A stretch of DNA of 40,384 nt, from positions 1 to 40,384 of the forward strand of contig CAMWJF010000038.1 in assembly GCA_947174505.1 (NCBI GenBank). The letters are read 5' to 3'. Source of the stretch: an uncultured Lachnospiraceae bacterium (GTDB taxonomy: Bacteria; Bacillota; Clostridia; Lachnospirales; Lachnospiraceae). Shown one piece after another: positions 7,425 through 16,178 of the stretch. Both the position numbers and the translations under genes were made by a program. The notes under the pieces are model-generated. The model did no database searches. It saw nothing but the letters and a program-made list of their open reading frames with translations, and was not told the origin of the DNA. Position 1 is the stretch's first letter. Each line of letters opens with the position of its first letter.

Positions 7425-9398
7425 TTATTCCGAAGCCAGCGTAAACTGGTCCACCAGCTCCTTTAAGCATGTCGCCTCCGCGGAAAGCTCCTCACTTGCG
7501 GCTGCTCCCTCCTCTGCGGTAGCGCTGTTGCTCTGTACCACAATCGAGATCTGGTTGATACCCTCAGAAACCTGCACCACCGCCTCCGACTGTTCGTTGG
7601 ACACCGTGGCAATATGATCAATGGCATCCACCACCGCCTGAATGCTGTTCACAACGCCCAGCAGGACATCCGCCGTACTCTGGGCAATTTCCGTACCCAT
7701 GTGTACTGCCTCCGTGGAGTTTTCAATAAGCTCCGAAGTGTTTTTTGCGGCCTGCGCGGATTTCCCGGCCAGATTGCGGACCTCCTCCGCCACAACGGCA
7801 AATCCCTTGCCCGCGCTTCCGGCCCTTGCCGCCTCCACCGCCGCATTCAGGGCAAGTATATTGGTCTGGAACGCAATGTCGTCTATGGTCTTAAGAATCT
7901 TTTCAATCTCCTCGGAGCTGGATTGGATCCTTTCCATGGCCTCCACCAGATTCTGCATCTTCTGGTTGCAAAGCAGTACCTCCTCGCCGGTCTGATGCGT
8001 CTGCGTGCGGACATCCAGGGCGCCGCTGGCCGTATTTCTCACCTGTTCGGAAATCACGCTGATCCGCGCCGCAAGCTCCTCTACCGAACTTGCCTGCTCC
8101 GTCGTGCCCTGACTGAGCGTCTGCGCGCTTGAGGATAACTGGGTGCTGGCGTCGGACACCTCCTCCGCGGAATGATTGACCTGTCGCATAGCGCCGCTCA
8201 GCTCTTTTCTCATATTTCGCATGGAATGCAGAATGCTCTGAAAGCTGCCGACATATACTTCCTCGTGTTCCGTATGTACATCCAGGTTCTGATTTGCCAT
8301 CTCATTCAAGAGAAAGCTGATGTCGTTGATGACAATGCTTAATCCTTCCACCAGAGATTCTGTCGATCTGGCAAGCACACCCGTCTCATCCCTGTTGCTG
8401 ATTTTAGGCATCGGTGTTTCCAGATCACCCTCCACCAACAGCTTCATCCGGTTCACGCAAGCCTTCATGGGATTACCAATATTGCGGGCCAGCGCCAGCG
8501 CAATGACAACGGAAACCAGCACGGCTATCCCGATCACCGCAAGATTAATTACGATAGCGTCCCGCGTGGAAGCCAGATAATTGATCTGTGGCGCTGTCAC
8601 CGCAATGCTCCAGCCGTCTGTATCCGGCACGGGCGCATACGCTGCAAACATCTTCTCTTCTCCCTGCGTATACTCCCCGAACCCGTTTTTACCCTGACGC
8701 ATCTCGCCGTGGATCGCCGCCAGTTCCTGCAACGACGAATCGCTCTGGGCCTCCGCCTCTATATTCTGGACCGTGATCGTCTCAAGCGTAATATCCGCAA
8801 TCGTGTCTCCTGTTTTATTGATCATGTAAGCCCTGCTGTTCTCACCAAGCCGAATGGCCGACACGATATCATTTAAAAATGTCTCCTGTGGCACAAAATA
8901 GACCACTCCCACAATGGAAGAGCCATAATTCTCCTCTGCGTAGAGAGGCGCCGCAACCATAATGGACAACTGGCCGGTAATCTTACTGATTAACGGTTCT
9001 GACACATAGACATTTCCCTGCAGCGCCTGCTGCACATACTCGCGGTCGGAATAGTCATTTCCATCCAAAATACTGATGCCGTCCGCACCAATGATATTTC
9101 CCCTCTGGAAACCGTGCATGGAAACCCGCTCGTCAATGATGGCCCGCTTTTCCTCCACCGACACATCGGGATCGGCAAGCTGTGGAACATGCCCCACCTC
9201 AATGACCACATTTTTGTAAGATGCCAGCTCCTGCTGGGCGCGTCCCGCTGCCAGAACAGCGGTTTGACTCATCATCTGCTCCACTGTAGACATGGTGCTG
9301 TTGTAGTTGAGTGCGATGCCGGAAGACCCGGATGCAACCAGTCCCGCCAGAACAGTAAAAATGAGACAAAAGGTAATTTTTGTACGTATGCTTTTCAT
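7425..9398 (-). CDS. methyl-accepting chemotaxis protein with extracellular Cache domain
   Basis: A 657-residue transmembrane chemoreceptor. Order: TM1 at about 7-29, a periplasm-facing dCache-like sensor at about 35-275 including the conserved [11 protein letters not shown] motif, TM2 at about 281-303, HAMP at about 304-356, then a long coiled coil with the signalling hairpin tip [21 protein letters not shown]. The C-terminus is ...[12 protein letters not shown], with no CheR-tethering pentapeptide. Cache domains with this YxDRxY pattern often bind amino acids or small carboxylates, so the ligand is only guessed. GAGGAGG lies 8 nt before ATG 9398; the frame runs to 9449 but that part overlaps the promoter. 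No chemotaxis kinase genes are in this window. Confidence 0.93.
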   Translation of the reverse strand: MKSIRTKITFCLIFTVLAGLVASGSSGIALNYNSTMSTVEQMMSQTAVLAAGRAQQELASYKNVVIEVGHVPQLADPDVSVEEKRAIIDERVSMHGFQRGNIIGADGISILDGNDYSDREYVQQALQGNVYVSEPLISKITGQLSIMVAAPLYAEENYGSSIVGVVYFVPQETFLNDIVSAIRLGENSRAYMINKTGDTIADITLETITVQNIEAEAQSDSSLQELAAIHGEMRQGKNGFGEYTQGEEKMFAAYAPVPDTDGWSIAVTAPQINYLASTRDAIVINLAVIGIAVLVSVVIALALARNIGNPMKACVNRMKLLVEGDLETPMPKISNRDETGVLARSTESLVEGLSIVINDISFLLNEMANQNLDVHTEHEEVYVGSFQSILHSMRNMRKELSGAMRQVNHSAEEVSDASTQLSSSAQTLSQGTTEQASSVEELAARISVISEQVRNTASGALDVRTQTHQTGEEVLLCNQKMQNLVEAMERIQSSSEEIEKILKTIDDIAFQTNILALNAAVEAARAGSAGKGFAVVAEEVRNLAGKSAQAAKNTSELIENSTEAVHMGTEIAQSTADVLLGVVNSIQAVVDAIDHIATVSNEQSEAVVQVSEGINQISIVVQSNSATAEEGAAASEELSAEATCLKELVDQFTLASE

Positions 9399-9419
9399 GT
9401 CACTAACCTCCTCGACACC

Positions 9420-9449
9420 ATTATAAAAATTCCTGTTACCGCTTGTCAA
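9420..9449 (-). promoter_or_regulatory. promoter of the Cache chemoreceptor gene
   Basis: Perfect TTGACA (9444-9449) and perfect TATAAT (9420-9425) with an 18-nt spacer. The predicted transcription start, near 9413, falls at the ribosome-binding site GAGGAGG (9407-9413). The 5' leader would then be only about 15 nt, almost leaderless. It is a housekeeping-type promoter, not a motility-sigma one. Confidence 0.75.
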
Positions 9450-9490
9450 TACTGTTCCGTTTTATCCTTTCATCCGATATTTTATAGACG

Positions 9491-10672
9491 TTAATTCGCC
9501 AATATCATTTTCAGCCGTTCCATCGCCTCTGCCAGCACGCTTCTCGGACAGGTCACATTGATCCTCTGGAACCCCCTTCCGCTCTCCCCGAACATGCCGC
9601 CGCCGTCCAGCCACAGCTTCGCCTTATGTACGATCAGCTCCTCCAATTCCTGATCCGATAACCCTGTCCCGGAAAAATCCAGCCAGACCAGATAGGTTCC
9701 CTCATGCTCCGTCATGATAACGCCGGGCAGTTTTTCCTCCACAAATTTCTTAACAAACGCAATATTGCCGCGGACGTACTCGAGCATGGCAAGATACCAC
9801 TCCTCTCCCTGACTGTACGCCGTCTCACAGGCAATCAGCCCCATCACACCGAGCTGGCTGATTCCCGCCGCGTCAAGCTGTTTTCGGAAGCGCCTGCGCA
9901 AATCCCGGCTGGGAATAAAAATATTCGATAATACCATGGTTGCCAGATTGAAAGTTTTGCTGGGAGAAGTACAGACAATGCATCGGTTCTCATACTCTTT
10001 TTTCAGCCCTGCAAACACCTGATGCTTACCCTGAAACACAAAATCCTCATGGATCTCATCGCTGGCAACGATCACATCATGTCTCATACAGATATCGCCC
10101 AGCCGGATCAGCTCCTCCCTTGTCCATACCCGCCCTACAGGATTGTGCGGATTACAGAGAAGAAACAGTTTTACCTTATTTTGAATAATCTTCTGTTCAA
10201 AATCCTCAAAATTAATATGATACCGATTATCCTCACCCCGATACAGGGTGTTGCTGACCACTCTTCTGCCATTATCCTCGATTACCTCAGAAAAGGGATA
10301 ATATACCGGGCGCTGGATCAGCACCGCATCTCCCGGCTCCGTGTACGCTTTCACTGCCATGGCAAGCGCGGTCACCACGCCCGGCGTTTTCACAAGCCAT
10401 TCTTCCTGCGGCTGCCAGCCGTGGCGTCTTTCCATCCAGTCCCTTACACACTCAAAATAGGGGGCTTTTGATTCACTGTAGCCGAAAATGCCCTCCTTTG
10501 CCCGCGCAACCAGCGCATCCTCTATGTAGGAGGATGTCCTAAAATCCATATCCGCCACCCAAAGCGGCAGAATATCCTCCGGCATGCCCCGCTCTACCGC
10601 AAAATCATATTTTAATGATCTGGTATTTCTCCTCTCTATTACCTGATCAAAATCAAGGTTTCTCTCCGCCAT
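9491..10672 (-). CDS. MalY/PatB-type PLP aminotransferase (probable cystathionine beta-lyase)
   Basis: A 393-residue fold-type I PLP enzyme of the MalY/PatB group, members of which cleave cystathionine or cysteine C-S bonds. The features are LPLWVADMDF near the N-terminus, CNPHNPVGRVW, SDEIHEDF with the PLP-pyridine aspartate (Asp205), and TSPSKTFNLAT with the Schiff-base lysine (Lys239). Family length is about 390. AAAGGA precedes the ATG. It lies 50 nt downstream of a cystathionine gamma-synthase-like gene, and together they could turn cysteine plus an activated homoserine into homocysteine. A perfect 8-bp hairpin sits between the two genes. Other MalY relatives act mainly as regulators or cysteine desulfhydrases, so the beta-lyase role rests on context. 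Confidence 0.88.
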   Translation of the reverse strand: MAERNLDFDQVIERRNTRSLKYDFAVERGMPEDILPLWVADMDFRTSSYIEDALVARAKEGIFGYSESKAPYFECVRDWMERRHGWQPQEEWLVKTPGVVTALAMAVKAYTEPGDAVLIQRPVYYPFSEVIEDNGRRVVSNTLYRGEDNRYHINFEDFEQKIIQNKVKLFLLCNPHNPVGRVWTREELIRLGDICMRHDVIVASDEIHEDFVFQGKHQVFAGLKKEYENRCIVCTSPSKTFNLATMVLSNIFIPSRDLRRRFRKQLDAAGISQLGVMGLIACETAYSQGEEWYLAMLEYVRGNIAFVKKFVEEKLPGVIMTEHEGTYLVWLDFSGTGLSDQELEELIVHKAKLWLDGGGMFGESGRGFQRINVTCPRSVLAEAMERLKMILAN

Positions 10673-10686
10673 CTCTGTTCCTTTCT

Positions 10687-10720
10687 CCCAAAGCTTCCAC
10701 TTTCAACTGTCTGCTTTGGG
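10687..10720 (-). other. intercistronic hairpin between the two transsulfuration genes
   Basis: CCCAAAGC (10687-10694) and GCTTTGGG (10713-10720) form a perfect 8-bp stem around an 18-nt loop. It begins just after the upstream stop codon and ends right before the AAAGGA ribosome site of the MalY-like gene. No T run follows, so it is not a standard terminator; an RNA-processing or translation-tuning stem is more likely. Confidence 0.5.
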
Positions 10721-10722
10721 CT

Positions 10723-11868
10723 TTATTCTATTTCACCGAAAACGCTCTCCAATTCACTCAACAGATCCTTTTTATCCTCAATCCCCACCGACATGCGCAG
10801 GGTGCTCTCCGTAATCCCGTTTTTCTCCCTGACTTCCTTCGGGACGTCGGCGTGGGTCTGGGTCGTCGGGTAAGTGATCAGGGTTTCCACCCCGCCAAGG
10901 CTCTCCGCATACTGGATCAGCTTTACCTTTTCAAGAATGGCCACCGCAAACTCCTTACTCTCCACCCGGAAGGTCAGCATCGCCCCAAAGCCTCTGGCCT
11001 GCCGTTTCATAATCCCGTACCCCGGATGTTCCTCAAGCCCCGGATAAATCACATCCGTAACGCCAGGCTGCCCTTTCAGCCACTCCGCAATGGCAATGGC
11101 ATTCTCCTGCGCCCGCTCCATGCGGACGCCCAGCGTTTTAATCCCACGAAGGATAAGCCAGCTGTCAAAGGGCGACAGCACCGCCCCTGTCGTTTTATAC
11201 AGAAAACGCAGCCGCTCACTGATTTCCTCCCGGTTTGTCACCAGAAAGCCCGCCAGAGCGTCGTTATGGCCGCCCAGATATTTTGTGCCGCTGTGAATGA
11301 CCAGATCCGCCCCCAAATTAAGGGGATTCTGAAAATAAGGGGACAAAAACGTGTTGTCCACAATCAGAAGCAGACCGTGCCGCTTTGCAATATCCGCCGT
11401 CCCTGAAATATCCGTCACATGCATCATCGGATTGGTTGGCGTCTCTATGTATATCGCCTTCGTGTTTTCTCTGATCTGTCCCTCTATGTCCTCACAGCAG
11501 CAGTCAATACTTGTAAAAGTAATTCCGTTTTTCCTGGAAATCTGCTCAAACAGACGGATACTCCCGCCGTACAGATCCGCATCCACAATCAGGTGATCCC
11601 CCGGAGCGAACAGCTCCATCATCAGGGTGATTGCAGCCATGCCGGAAGATAACGCCAGCGCGTCCACCCCGTTTTCCAGAGAAGCCACCACCTTTTCCAC
11701 CTGTTCTCTCGTGGGATTCTGCACCCTGCTATAGTCATATCCTGTGCTTTGTCCCACCCCCGGGTGCGCAAAAGTCGCCGTCTGGTAGATAGGATAACTG
11801 ATCGCACCGTAATGGTCTGACTCCTCCCGTTCCAAATGTATGCATCTCGTTCCGATTTCTCTCGCCAT
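10723..11868 (-). CDS. cystathionine gamma-synthase / trans-sulfuration PLP enzyme
   Basis: A 381-residue Cys/Met-metabolism PLP enzyme. Motifs are YDYSRVQNPTRE, LSSGMAAI, DLYGGSIRLF, ETPTNPMM, VDNTFLSPYFQNPL and SGTKYLGGHNDALAG with the PLP lysine at Lys196. These are shared by cystathionine gamma-synthase, gamma-lyase and O-acylhomoserine sulfhydrylase; the length of about 380 and the partnership with a MalY-like gene favour gamma-synthase, but the reaction cannot be fixed by motif. GGAGG lies 8 nt upstream of the ATG. It has a promoter at 11904-11932 with a leader of only about 30 nt, too short for a SAM riboswitch or T-box, so control must act at the promoter. Confidence 0.88.
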   Translation of the reverse strand: MAREIGTRCIHLEREESDHYGAISYPIYQTATFAHPGVGQSTGYDYSRVQNPTREQVEKVVASLENGVDALALSSGMAAITLMMELFAPGDHLIVDADLYGGSIRLFEQISRKNGITFTSIDCCCEDIEGQIRENTKAIYIETPTNPMMHVTDISGTADIAKRHGLLLIVDNTFLSPYFQNPLNLGADLVIHSGTKYLGGHNDALAGFLVTNREEISERLRFLYKTTGAVLSPFDSWLILRGIKTLGVRMERAQENAIAIAEWLKGQPGVTDVIYPGLEEHPGYGIMKRQARGFGAMLTFRVESKEFAVAILEKVKLIQYAESLGGVETLITYPTTQTHADVPKEVREKNGITESTLRMSVGIEDKKDLLSELESVFGEIE

Positions 11869-11903
11869 CGCCTTTTCCTCCGTCTTTCCCTTTACATGGA
11901 ATC

Positions 11904-11932
11904 AGTATAGCAGAAAGAGAAGCAACGCGCAA
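11904..11932 (-). promoter_or_regulatory. promoter of the transsulfuration operon
   Basis: TTGCGC (11927-11932) and TATACT (11904-11909) on the minus strand with a 17-nt spacer. The start would lie near 11897, about 30 nt before the ATG. Confidence 0.6.
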
Positions 11933-12113
11933 TACATACTTTTCCTATCAGTTATGTATACATTTGTTTTCCCACCGCACTATTACCGCAAAAAGCATTC
12001 TGCCACCTTTTGTTTGCAAAAAAGCAACTCATAGTTGGTAGTGCGCAACCGCAGTCTTTTCCTAAAATGATTTTGATACAAAACAAATCAAGACAAACAA
12101 GGAGGACTCCCTA

Positions 12114-12905
12114 ATGAAACAGCCAAAAACCAAAGTTGACCCCATGTACAGACCTGTGCCATTCCTGCTCGGCGTCTTCTCCGTCACATGGCTCTGCACC
12201 ATACTTATGACAGCCATGGATTACAATTCCCACCCGTTTCTCTTCTCTTTTCTGGATTTTCTGGAGAACGCCTCTCCGCTGATCTGTGCCCTTCTATTGC
12301 TGCAAAAGCCGCTCTTATCCCTGCCTTCCCTGACACAGTTCCTCTTGGGGACAGCAGTTCGTCCGGCGCGCTGTCTCGCTGTTTTCTTTCTATTTGCAGC
12401 ACAGTTTCTCAATTTTTACTGCTTTCGCTCTCCGGAAGCCTTTTGCTCTCCGCAAACCTTTCTCACTGTATTTATAGGACAGCTTCTTTTCGGCGGCGGA
12501 CTGGAGGAAGCCGGCTGGCGCGGTTATCTGCTGCCCTGCTTTTATCGGAAGTGGCACATTCTGCTCTCCTCCACGGCTGTCAGTCTGATCTGGGTATTCT
12601 GGCATCTGCCCTATTTTATCTTTCCCGGAAATCTACAGTCGGAGCAAAACTTCTTTTCCTACACACTGATCGGCATCGTCACAGGCCTCATCCTCACCGC
12701 CATCTATCTGTTGACAAACAGCGTCCTCCTGTGTATGCTTTTCCACAGTTGGCAGAATACCCTTGTCATGACTATCCCGGCCGACACTGGCAATCCATGG
12801 TTTATGCTGATATTTCTGCTGCTTGGCGCTGTGTCAGCCCTGATCTGCACGTTTTTATACCGTCCGCGCCATAGCCTTTTGCCAAAGAAAAAGATTGAAA
12901 ATTAA
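12114..12905 (+). CDS. CPBP-family intramembrane metalloprotease
   Basis: A 263-residue membrane protein with seven or eight hydrophobic segments and all CPBP signatures: GGGLEEAGWRGYLLP (EExxxR), WVFWHLPYFIF (FxxxH) and LLCMLFHSWQNT (HxxxN). Unlike the copy at 3439-4176 it has a full hydrophobic C-terminal region, followed by a basic tail. GGAGG lies 8 nt before the ATG. It is followed 41 nt later by an XRE regulator on the same strand, which may control it. The substrate and role (immunity, cell envelope, stress) cannot be told. Confidence 0.87.
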   Translation: MKQPKTKVDPMYRPVPFLLGVFSVTWLCTILMTAMDYNSHPFLFSFLDFLENASPLICALLLLQKPLLSLPSLTQFLLGTAVRPARCLAVFFLFAAQFLNFYCFRSPEAFCSPQTFLTVFIGQLLFGGGLEEAGWRGYLLPCFYRKWHILLSSTAVSLIWVFWHLPYFIFPGNLQSEQNFFSYTLIGIVTGLILTAIYLLTNSVLLCMLFHSWQNTLVMTIPADTGNPWFMLIFLLLGAVSALICTFLYRPRHSLLPKKKIEN

Positions 12906-12946
12906 AATTTTACCACACAGCATCCCCGAAAGGAACGGAACACTTC

Positions 12947-13369
12947 ATGAAAAAAAACACAGAATTAAGCGAACGCCTGCGGCAGCTCAGAAAAAACGCG
13001 GGTTTGTCGCAGGAACAGCTTGCGGAAGCGCTGGACATCTCCAGACAGGCTGTCTCCAAATGGGAAAGCGGCGTGTCAAATCCAGATATCCAAAACATCA
13101 TCCAGCTCGGAAAGCTTTACGGTATCAGTACAGATGCAATCCTGCTGGGAGTATCCCCCGCTTCGGAAAACACGTCCGCCACTGATATCACACCAGAAGC
13201 CGCCAGCATAACGCCTCAAAATGCTGCCCTCACACAAAAAACCGCTGTCGCCGCCCCTCAAAAAGAAGAACCTTCTGTGGGGGACAGCTTCCCGGTAAGC
13301 GGTTTTCTCTGGGCTTTTTTGGGCACGCTGATCGTCCTTGTATTCTATTTCATGACAAATGTATTTTAG
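12947..13369 (+). CDS. XRE-family regulator with a C-terminal membrane segment
   Basis: A 140-residue protein. Residues 6-60 form a classical Cro/CI helix-turn-helix: ERLRQLRKNAGLSQEQLAEALDISRQAVSKWESG, then NPDIQNIIQLGKLYGIS. An Ala/Thr/Pro-rich linker follows (about 70-110), and the last 22 residues are hydrophobic (FLWAFLGTLIVLVFYFMTNVF). The protein is thus likely a membrane-tethered DNA-binding protein, an arrangement frequent in Firmicutes next to membrane-protein genes. The ribosome site AAAGGA is somewhat distant from the ATG. It probably shares a transcript with the CPBP protease upstream; CPBP-mediated release of the regulator is conceivable but only an idea. Confidence 0.85.
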   Translation: MKKNTELSERLRQLRKNAGLSQEQLAEALDISRQAVSKWESGVSNPDIQNIIQLGKLYGISTDAILLGVSPASENTSATDITPEAASITPQNAALTQKTAVAAPQKEEPSVGDSFPVSGFLWAFLGTLIVLVFYFMTNVF

Positions 13370-13414
13370 GGTATTCCTTTACCGACGGACTAATTTTCCC
13401 GGCAATAAGTCCCC

Positions 13415-14821
13415 TCACCCCGCGAACGCGCAATACGGTCCCACGGTAATATCCGTCACCACATTATCCTCCGCCGAGAACCAGATGCTTATATTGCCGA
13501 ACCCTTCCCCGGTAACAAGGCAGTTTTCCACCTCCGGGTAGGGGGACGCATAAAATCCGTAAGCCTGCAATTTTTCCCACGCGCCGTCCACGCTGATGCC
13601 GGGATAAATACCAAAGATGGTCACATCCTCCAGCTTTTCCTCTCTGTAGCCGATATGCCCCGCATTCAGCGCCTCAAAGGAAAACAGCTCCTTTCCATCC
13701 TTCGAGCCGACCGTCCACTCCTCAAAGTCCGGGTCCGGCTGTTCCGTCTTCACACCATATTTCTCCGACAGGAGCGTCTGCGCCGCATCCAGAAAATGAT
13801 CTTCCTTTAAAATCAGCAGCCCCAGATCCGCCGCCGTATCCGTCCGCCCTTTGCCCGCTTCTTCGGCTATCATCTTCAAATAGGTGGGCGTGAAATCCGC
13901 AAAAGATTCGTATTCCATGGGCTGGTACACAAGGGGAATCTCCTCCGCACCTTCCATAAATCCATCCAGCCATTCCTCTACATCTGCCTGATTAAACCGA
14001 AACCCCTCATATTCAGAATACGCCTCCCCCACCTTTTCAATTTCGTATATGGTTCCATCGCCGTCCACATCCAGTTCGTCAGGAAAGTCCCATCCTTCTA
14101 TTCCGTTATCCCATGCCCTCACAGAACCTACTTCCACATAGGAGCCGCTCTCCGGGTCATAGTGATAAAGCGTAAACGGCCAAAACGACGCAGGCGGTGC
14201 CTGATTGTGCGACCACTCCGCCTTGATCATACCATTGTCGTAATAGGTAAGTGCGGGATACGCGCTAAACTCCTTTTTTACTTCCCCGCTGACCGGGTTG
14301 TAATCATACACCGCCTCGAATTCGCCCGCCGTAATGGTCGTCGTCCATCTGACCAGCAGTTCCTCCCTGCCGTCCTGATCCACGTCCGCCACCGCAAAGC
14401 AGTTTTTTCCCATCTCTATGGATCCGGAAGTATCACCCGCAGTCCCGGTTACCAGTTCTCCATCAGGAAGCCGCCATGCCGCAATAACCTGTGACAGTAT
14501 TCCTCCATAATAATGCCTGATCTGCGCCTGCCAGAGTTCCTGCGTTCTCTCAGCGGAAACCATATGTGTCCCCGCCTCCGCATTCCCGTCCTTTCCGCTG
14601 TCCGTGGCAGGCTCCGTACCCTCCGATGCGTCTGCCGCCTCTCCCGCTATATCCTCTGGCGTCCCTGCCGGTTCCGCCTCCAGATCATTCCCCGGCATTT
14701 CCGGCTGTTCTGTCTCCTCATTCTGCCCCATGCCATTCGCCGCGCCGCAGCCTGCAAAAAATACCGCTCCCGCACAGAGTAAAATGCCCGCCATACTTCT
14801 TCCCCGCATTCTCTTTTTCAA
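13415..14821 (-). CDS. lipoprotein with calcium-binding-like / FG-GAP-like repeats, unknown function
   Basis: A secreted lipoprotein of about 468 residues. I place the start at TTG 14821, which has GGAGG (14831-14835) 9 nt upstream and gives a clean lipoprotein signal: KKRMRGRS, a hydrophobic core, then the lipobox FAGC. The frame extends to ATG 14878, but that would put about 19 non-hydrophobic residues before the signal. After the Cys comes an acidic, low-complexity linker (about 80 residues rich in E, A, G, P, T), then a domain with FAVADVDQDGREELLV (an EF-hand/FG-GAP-like Asp loop) and ELDVDGDGTIYEIE, and a C-terminal region ending YCAFAG. Proteins of this shape in Lachnospiraceae are uncharacterised. 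It is the last gene of a minus-strand run, 21 nt (to the upstream ATG) after the GNAT gene. Confidence 0.75.
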   Translation of the reverse strand: MKKRMRGRSMAGILLCAGAVFFAGCGAANGMGQNEETEQPEMPGNDLEAEPAGTPEDIAGEAADASEGTEPATDSGKDGNAEAGTHMVSAERTQELWQAQIRHYYGGILSQVIAAWRLPDGELVTGTAGDTSGSIEMGKNCFAVADVDQDGREELLVRWTTTITAGEFEAVYDYNPVSGEVKKEFSAYPALTYYDNGMIKAEWSHNQAPPASFWPFTLYHYDPESGSYVEVGSVRAWDNGIEGWDFPDELDVDGDGTIYEIEKVGEAYSEYEGFRFNQADVEEWLDGFMEGAEEIPLVYQPMEYESFADFTPTYLKMIAEEAGKGRTDTAADLGLLILKEDHFLDAAQTLLSEKYGVKTEQPDPDFEEWTVGSKDGKELFSFEALNAGHIGYREEKLEDVTIFGIYPGISVDGAWEKLQAYGFYASPYPEVENCLVTGEGFGNISIWFSAEDNVVTDITVGPYCAFAG

Positions 14822-14898
14822 TCCATTCTTCCTCCAAACCCCTTCCGGCTCTTCAACCGTTTCTCCCGTTTTACTCATTTACAGACACTTCCCCGATT

Positions 14899-15711
14899 TT
14901 ACTTATTCACAGCCGTATCCTCTTTTATGCCGTCTCCACAGTTCCCCTGATTTAACTCGTCTACCATTTTCCCCGGCTTCACTGTCATTTCTACCCATGC
15001 GGGAATAAACCCGCTCTTTACCGCATTTCGCACCGACCGGATATTGGACCATGCCGAACAGTAAAAGGGAACCCTTCCTCTCTCTAAAACCGCCACAGCC
15101 AGACCGCTTGTCAGCGCCGCCGCCACGCCGCGCCTCCGATACTCCGGCAACACGTCCACCCCGATCTGCCACATGGTTTCACAGTCCGCCGAGCATCCCG
15201 CCAGACCGATGAGTTTCTCCCCATCATAAGCGCCGATTCCAAGAACGTCCAGCTCCTTCCTGTCCGCACACAGCGCGTTGCCCCATTCCGGCTTATATAA
15301 GTCCCGAAAATCCGCCTGCTCCAAAATCCGCAGCTCGTAACCGCACGCAAGGGCCCGCAGTTTCTCCACATCGGGAAGATAGTACTCCGCCATAAAACAT
15401 ATCTTCTGTCCCATCGGCTGCATTCTTTCGTTCAGCCAGTGGAGATTTGGCGTCTCAAAACAGTGGTAAAATTCAAATCTGCCAATATATTCCTCCACAA
15501 TCCCCCTGTATTCGTCCCGCACGGAGGCGACCACATTGTTTCCGTAGGAAACCAGATTGCAGGCAATCGGCTCCTTATAATATTTTCTTGCATCCGGCCC
15601 CACGCCTGACCTGACGATCACCGGATGTCCGCATAAAAAGTCCTCCGCATTGCAGTTTATATCCAGAGCGGACTGTTTCATTGCAATTTGGAGGATTTCC
15701 CTGTTTGTCAT
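14899..15711 (-). CDS. GNAT family N-acetyltransferase (two-part)
   Basis: A 270-residue protein whose C-terminal half is a GNAT domain: IGAYDGEKLIGLAGCSADC, then motif A as WQIGVDVLPEYRRRGVAAALTSGLA (acetyl-CoA pyrophosphate loop RRRGVAAAL), then FYCSAWSNIRSVRNAVKSGFIPAW. The N-terminal 130 residues (MTNREILQIAMKQSALD...) are shared with a subset of Firmicute GNATs of unknown substrate. The ribosome site is poor for the ATG used; a better-spaced AAGGAG 25 nt upstream serves an out-of-frame ATG, so initiation may involve re-initiation. It lies 83 nt downstream of the VOC gene in the same direction. Confidence 0.82.
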   Translation of the reverse strand: MTNREILQIAMKQSALDINCNAEDFLCGHPVIVRSGVGPDARKYYKEPIACNLVSYGNNVVASVRDEYRGIVEEYIGRFEFYHCFETPNLHWLNERMQPMGQKICFMAEYYLPDVEKLRALACGYELRILEQADFRDLYKPEWGNALCADRKELDVLGIGAYDGEKLIGLAGCSADCETMWQIGVDVLPEYRRRGVAAALTSGLAVAVLERGRVPFYCSAWSNIRSVRNAVKSGFIPAWVEMTVKPGKMVDELNQGNCGDGIKEDTAVNK

Positions 15712-15794
15712 ATCTTTTACCCGTTTTCATACTGCTCCTTATGGCAAAGGCCGCTGGTATGTTCCCATTCTGTCATTCCGATATTTTTTACATT

Positions 15795-16178
15795 TTAAAC
15801 CGTAATCTCGATCTGATTGCCCTCCACAGCCACAACACAGCTCTCATAGTATCCGTCACCAGTGGTTCTCGGTCCGCTCACGACCTCATAGCCGTCCTCC
15901 TGCAGGCGTGCCGTCAGCTCATCCACCGCTTCTTTACTCCCCACACGGAAAGCCAGATGAATCAGTCCTGTCCTGTCAAGCGTCTTTTCCGGATCGTCCA
16001 TCCCGGGCTTATTCATGATTTCCAGCCGCATACCGTCCTCAAAAGTCAGGAAATACGAACGGAAATCCGTGGTCTTATTGTGATACCCGTCGTTTGACGC
16101 CGCTCCCAGATATCGGATAAAAAACTGCCTTGCTGCCTCCAAATCTTTCACATACATTGCCACATGATCTATCTTCAC
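15795..16178 (-). CDS. VOC / glyoxalase-like protein
   Basis: A 127-residue single vicinal-oxygen-chelate domain, IDHVAMYVKDLEAARQFFIRYLG ... YFLTFEDGMRLEIMNKP ... LIHLAFRVGSKEAVDELTARLQEDGYEV ... YYESCVVAVEGNQIEITV. Likely metal ligands are His5, Glu53 and the C-terminal Glu, with His74 also candidate. Members include glyoxalase I and resistance or dioxygenase-like proteins; the substrate is not identifiable. It starts with GTG, whose bases overlap the TGA of the AlkD-like gene (GTGA), with AAGGAG upstream, so it is translationally coupled. Confidence 0.85.
   Translation of the reverse strand: MKIDHVAMYVKDLEAARQFFIRYLGAASNDGYHNKTTDFRSYFLTFEDGMRLEIMNKPGMDDPEKTLDRTGLIHLAFRVGSKEAVDELTARLQEDGYEVVSGPRTTGDGYYESCVVAVEGNQIEITV

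Noticed and set aside
11869..11903. A SAM riboswitch or T-box ahead of the transsulfuration genes
   Set aside because: The leader after the promoter is only about 30 nt, far too short for either element.
12000..12050. A small stem (CAACT/AGTTG) followed by T6 on the minus strand
   Set aside because: Only 5 bp, and no minus-strand gene lies upstream for it to terminate.
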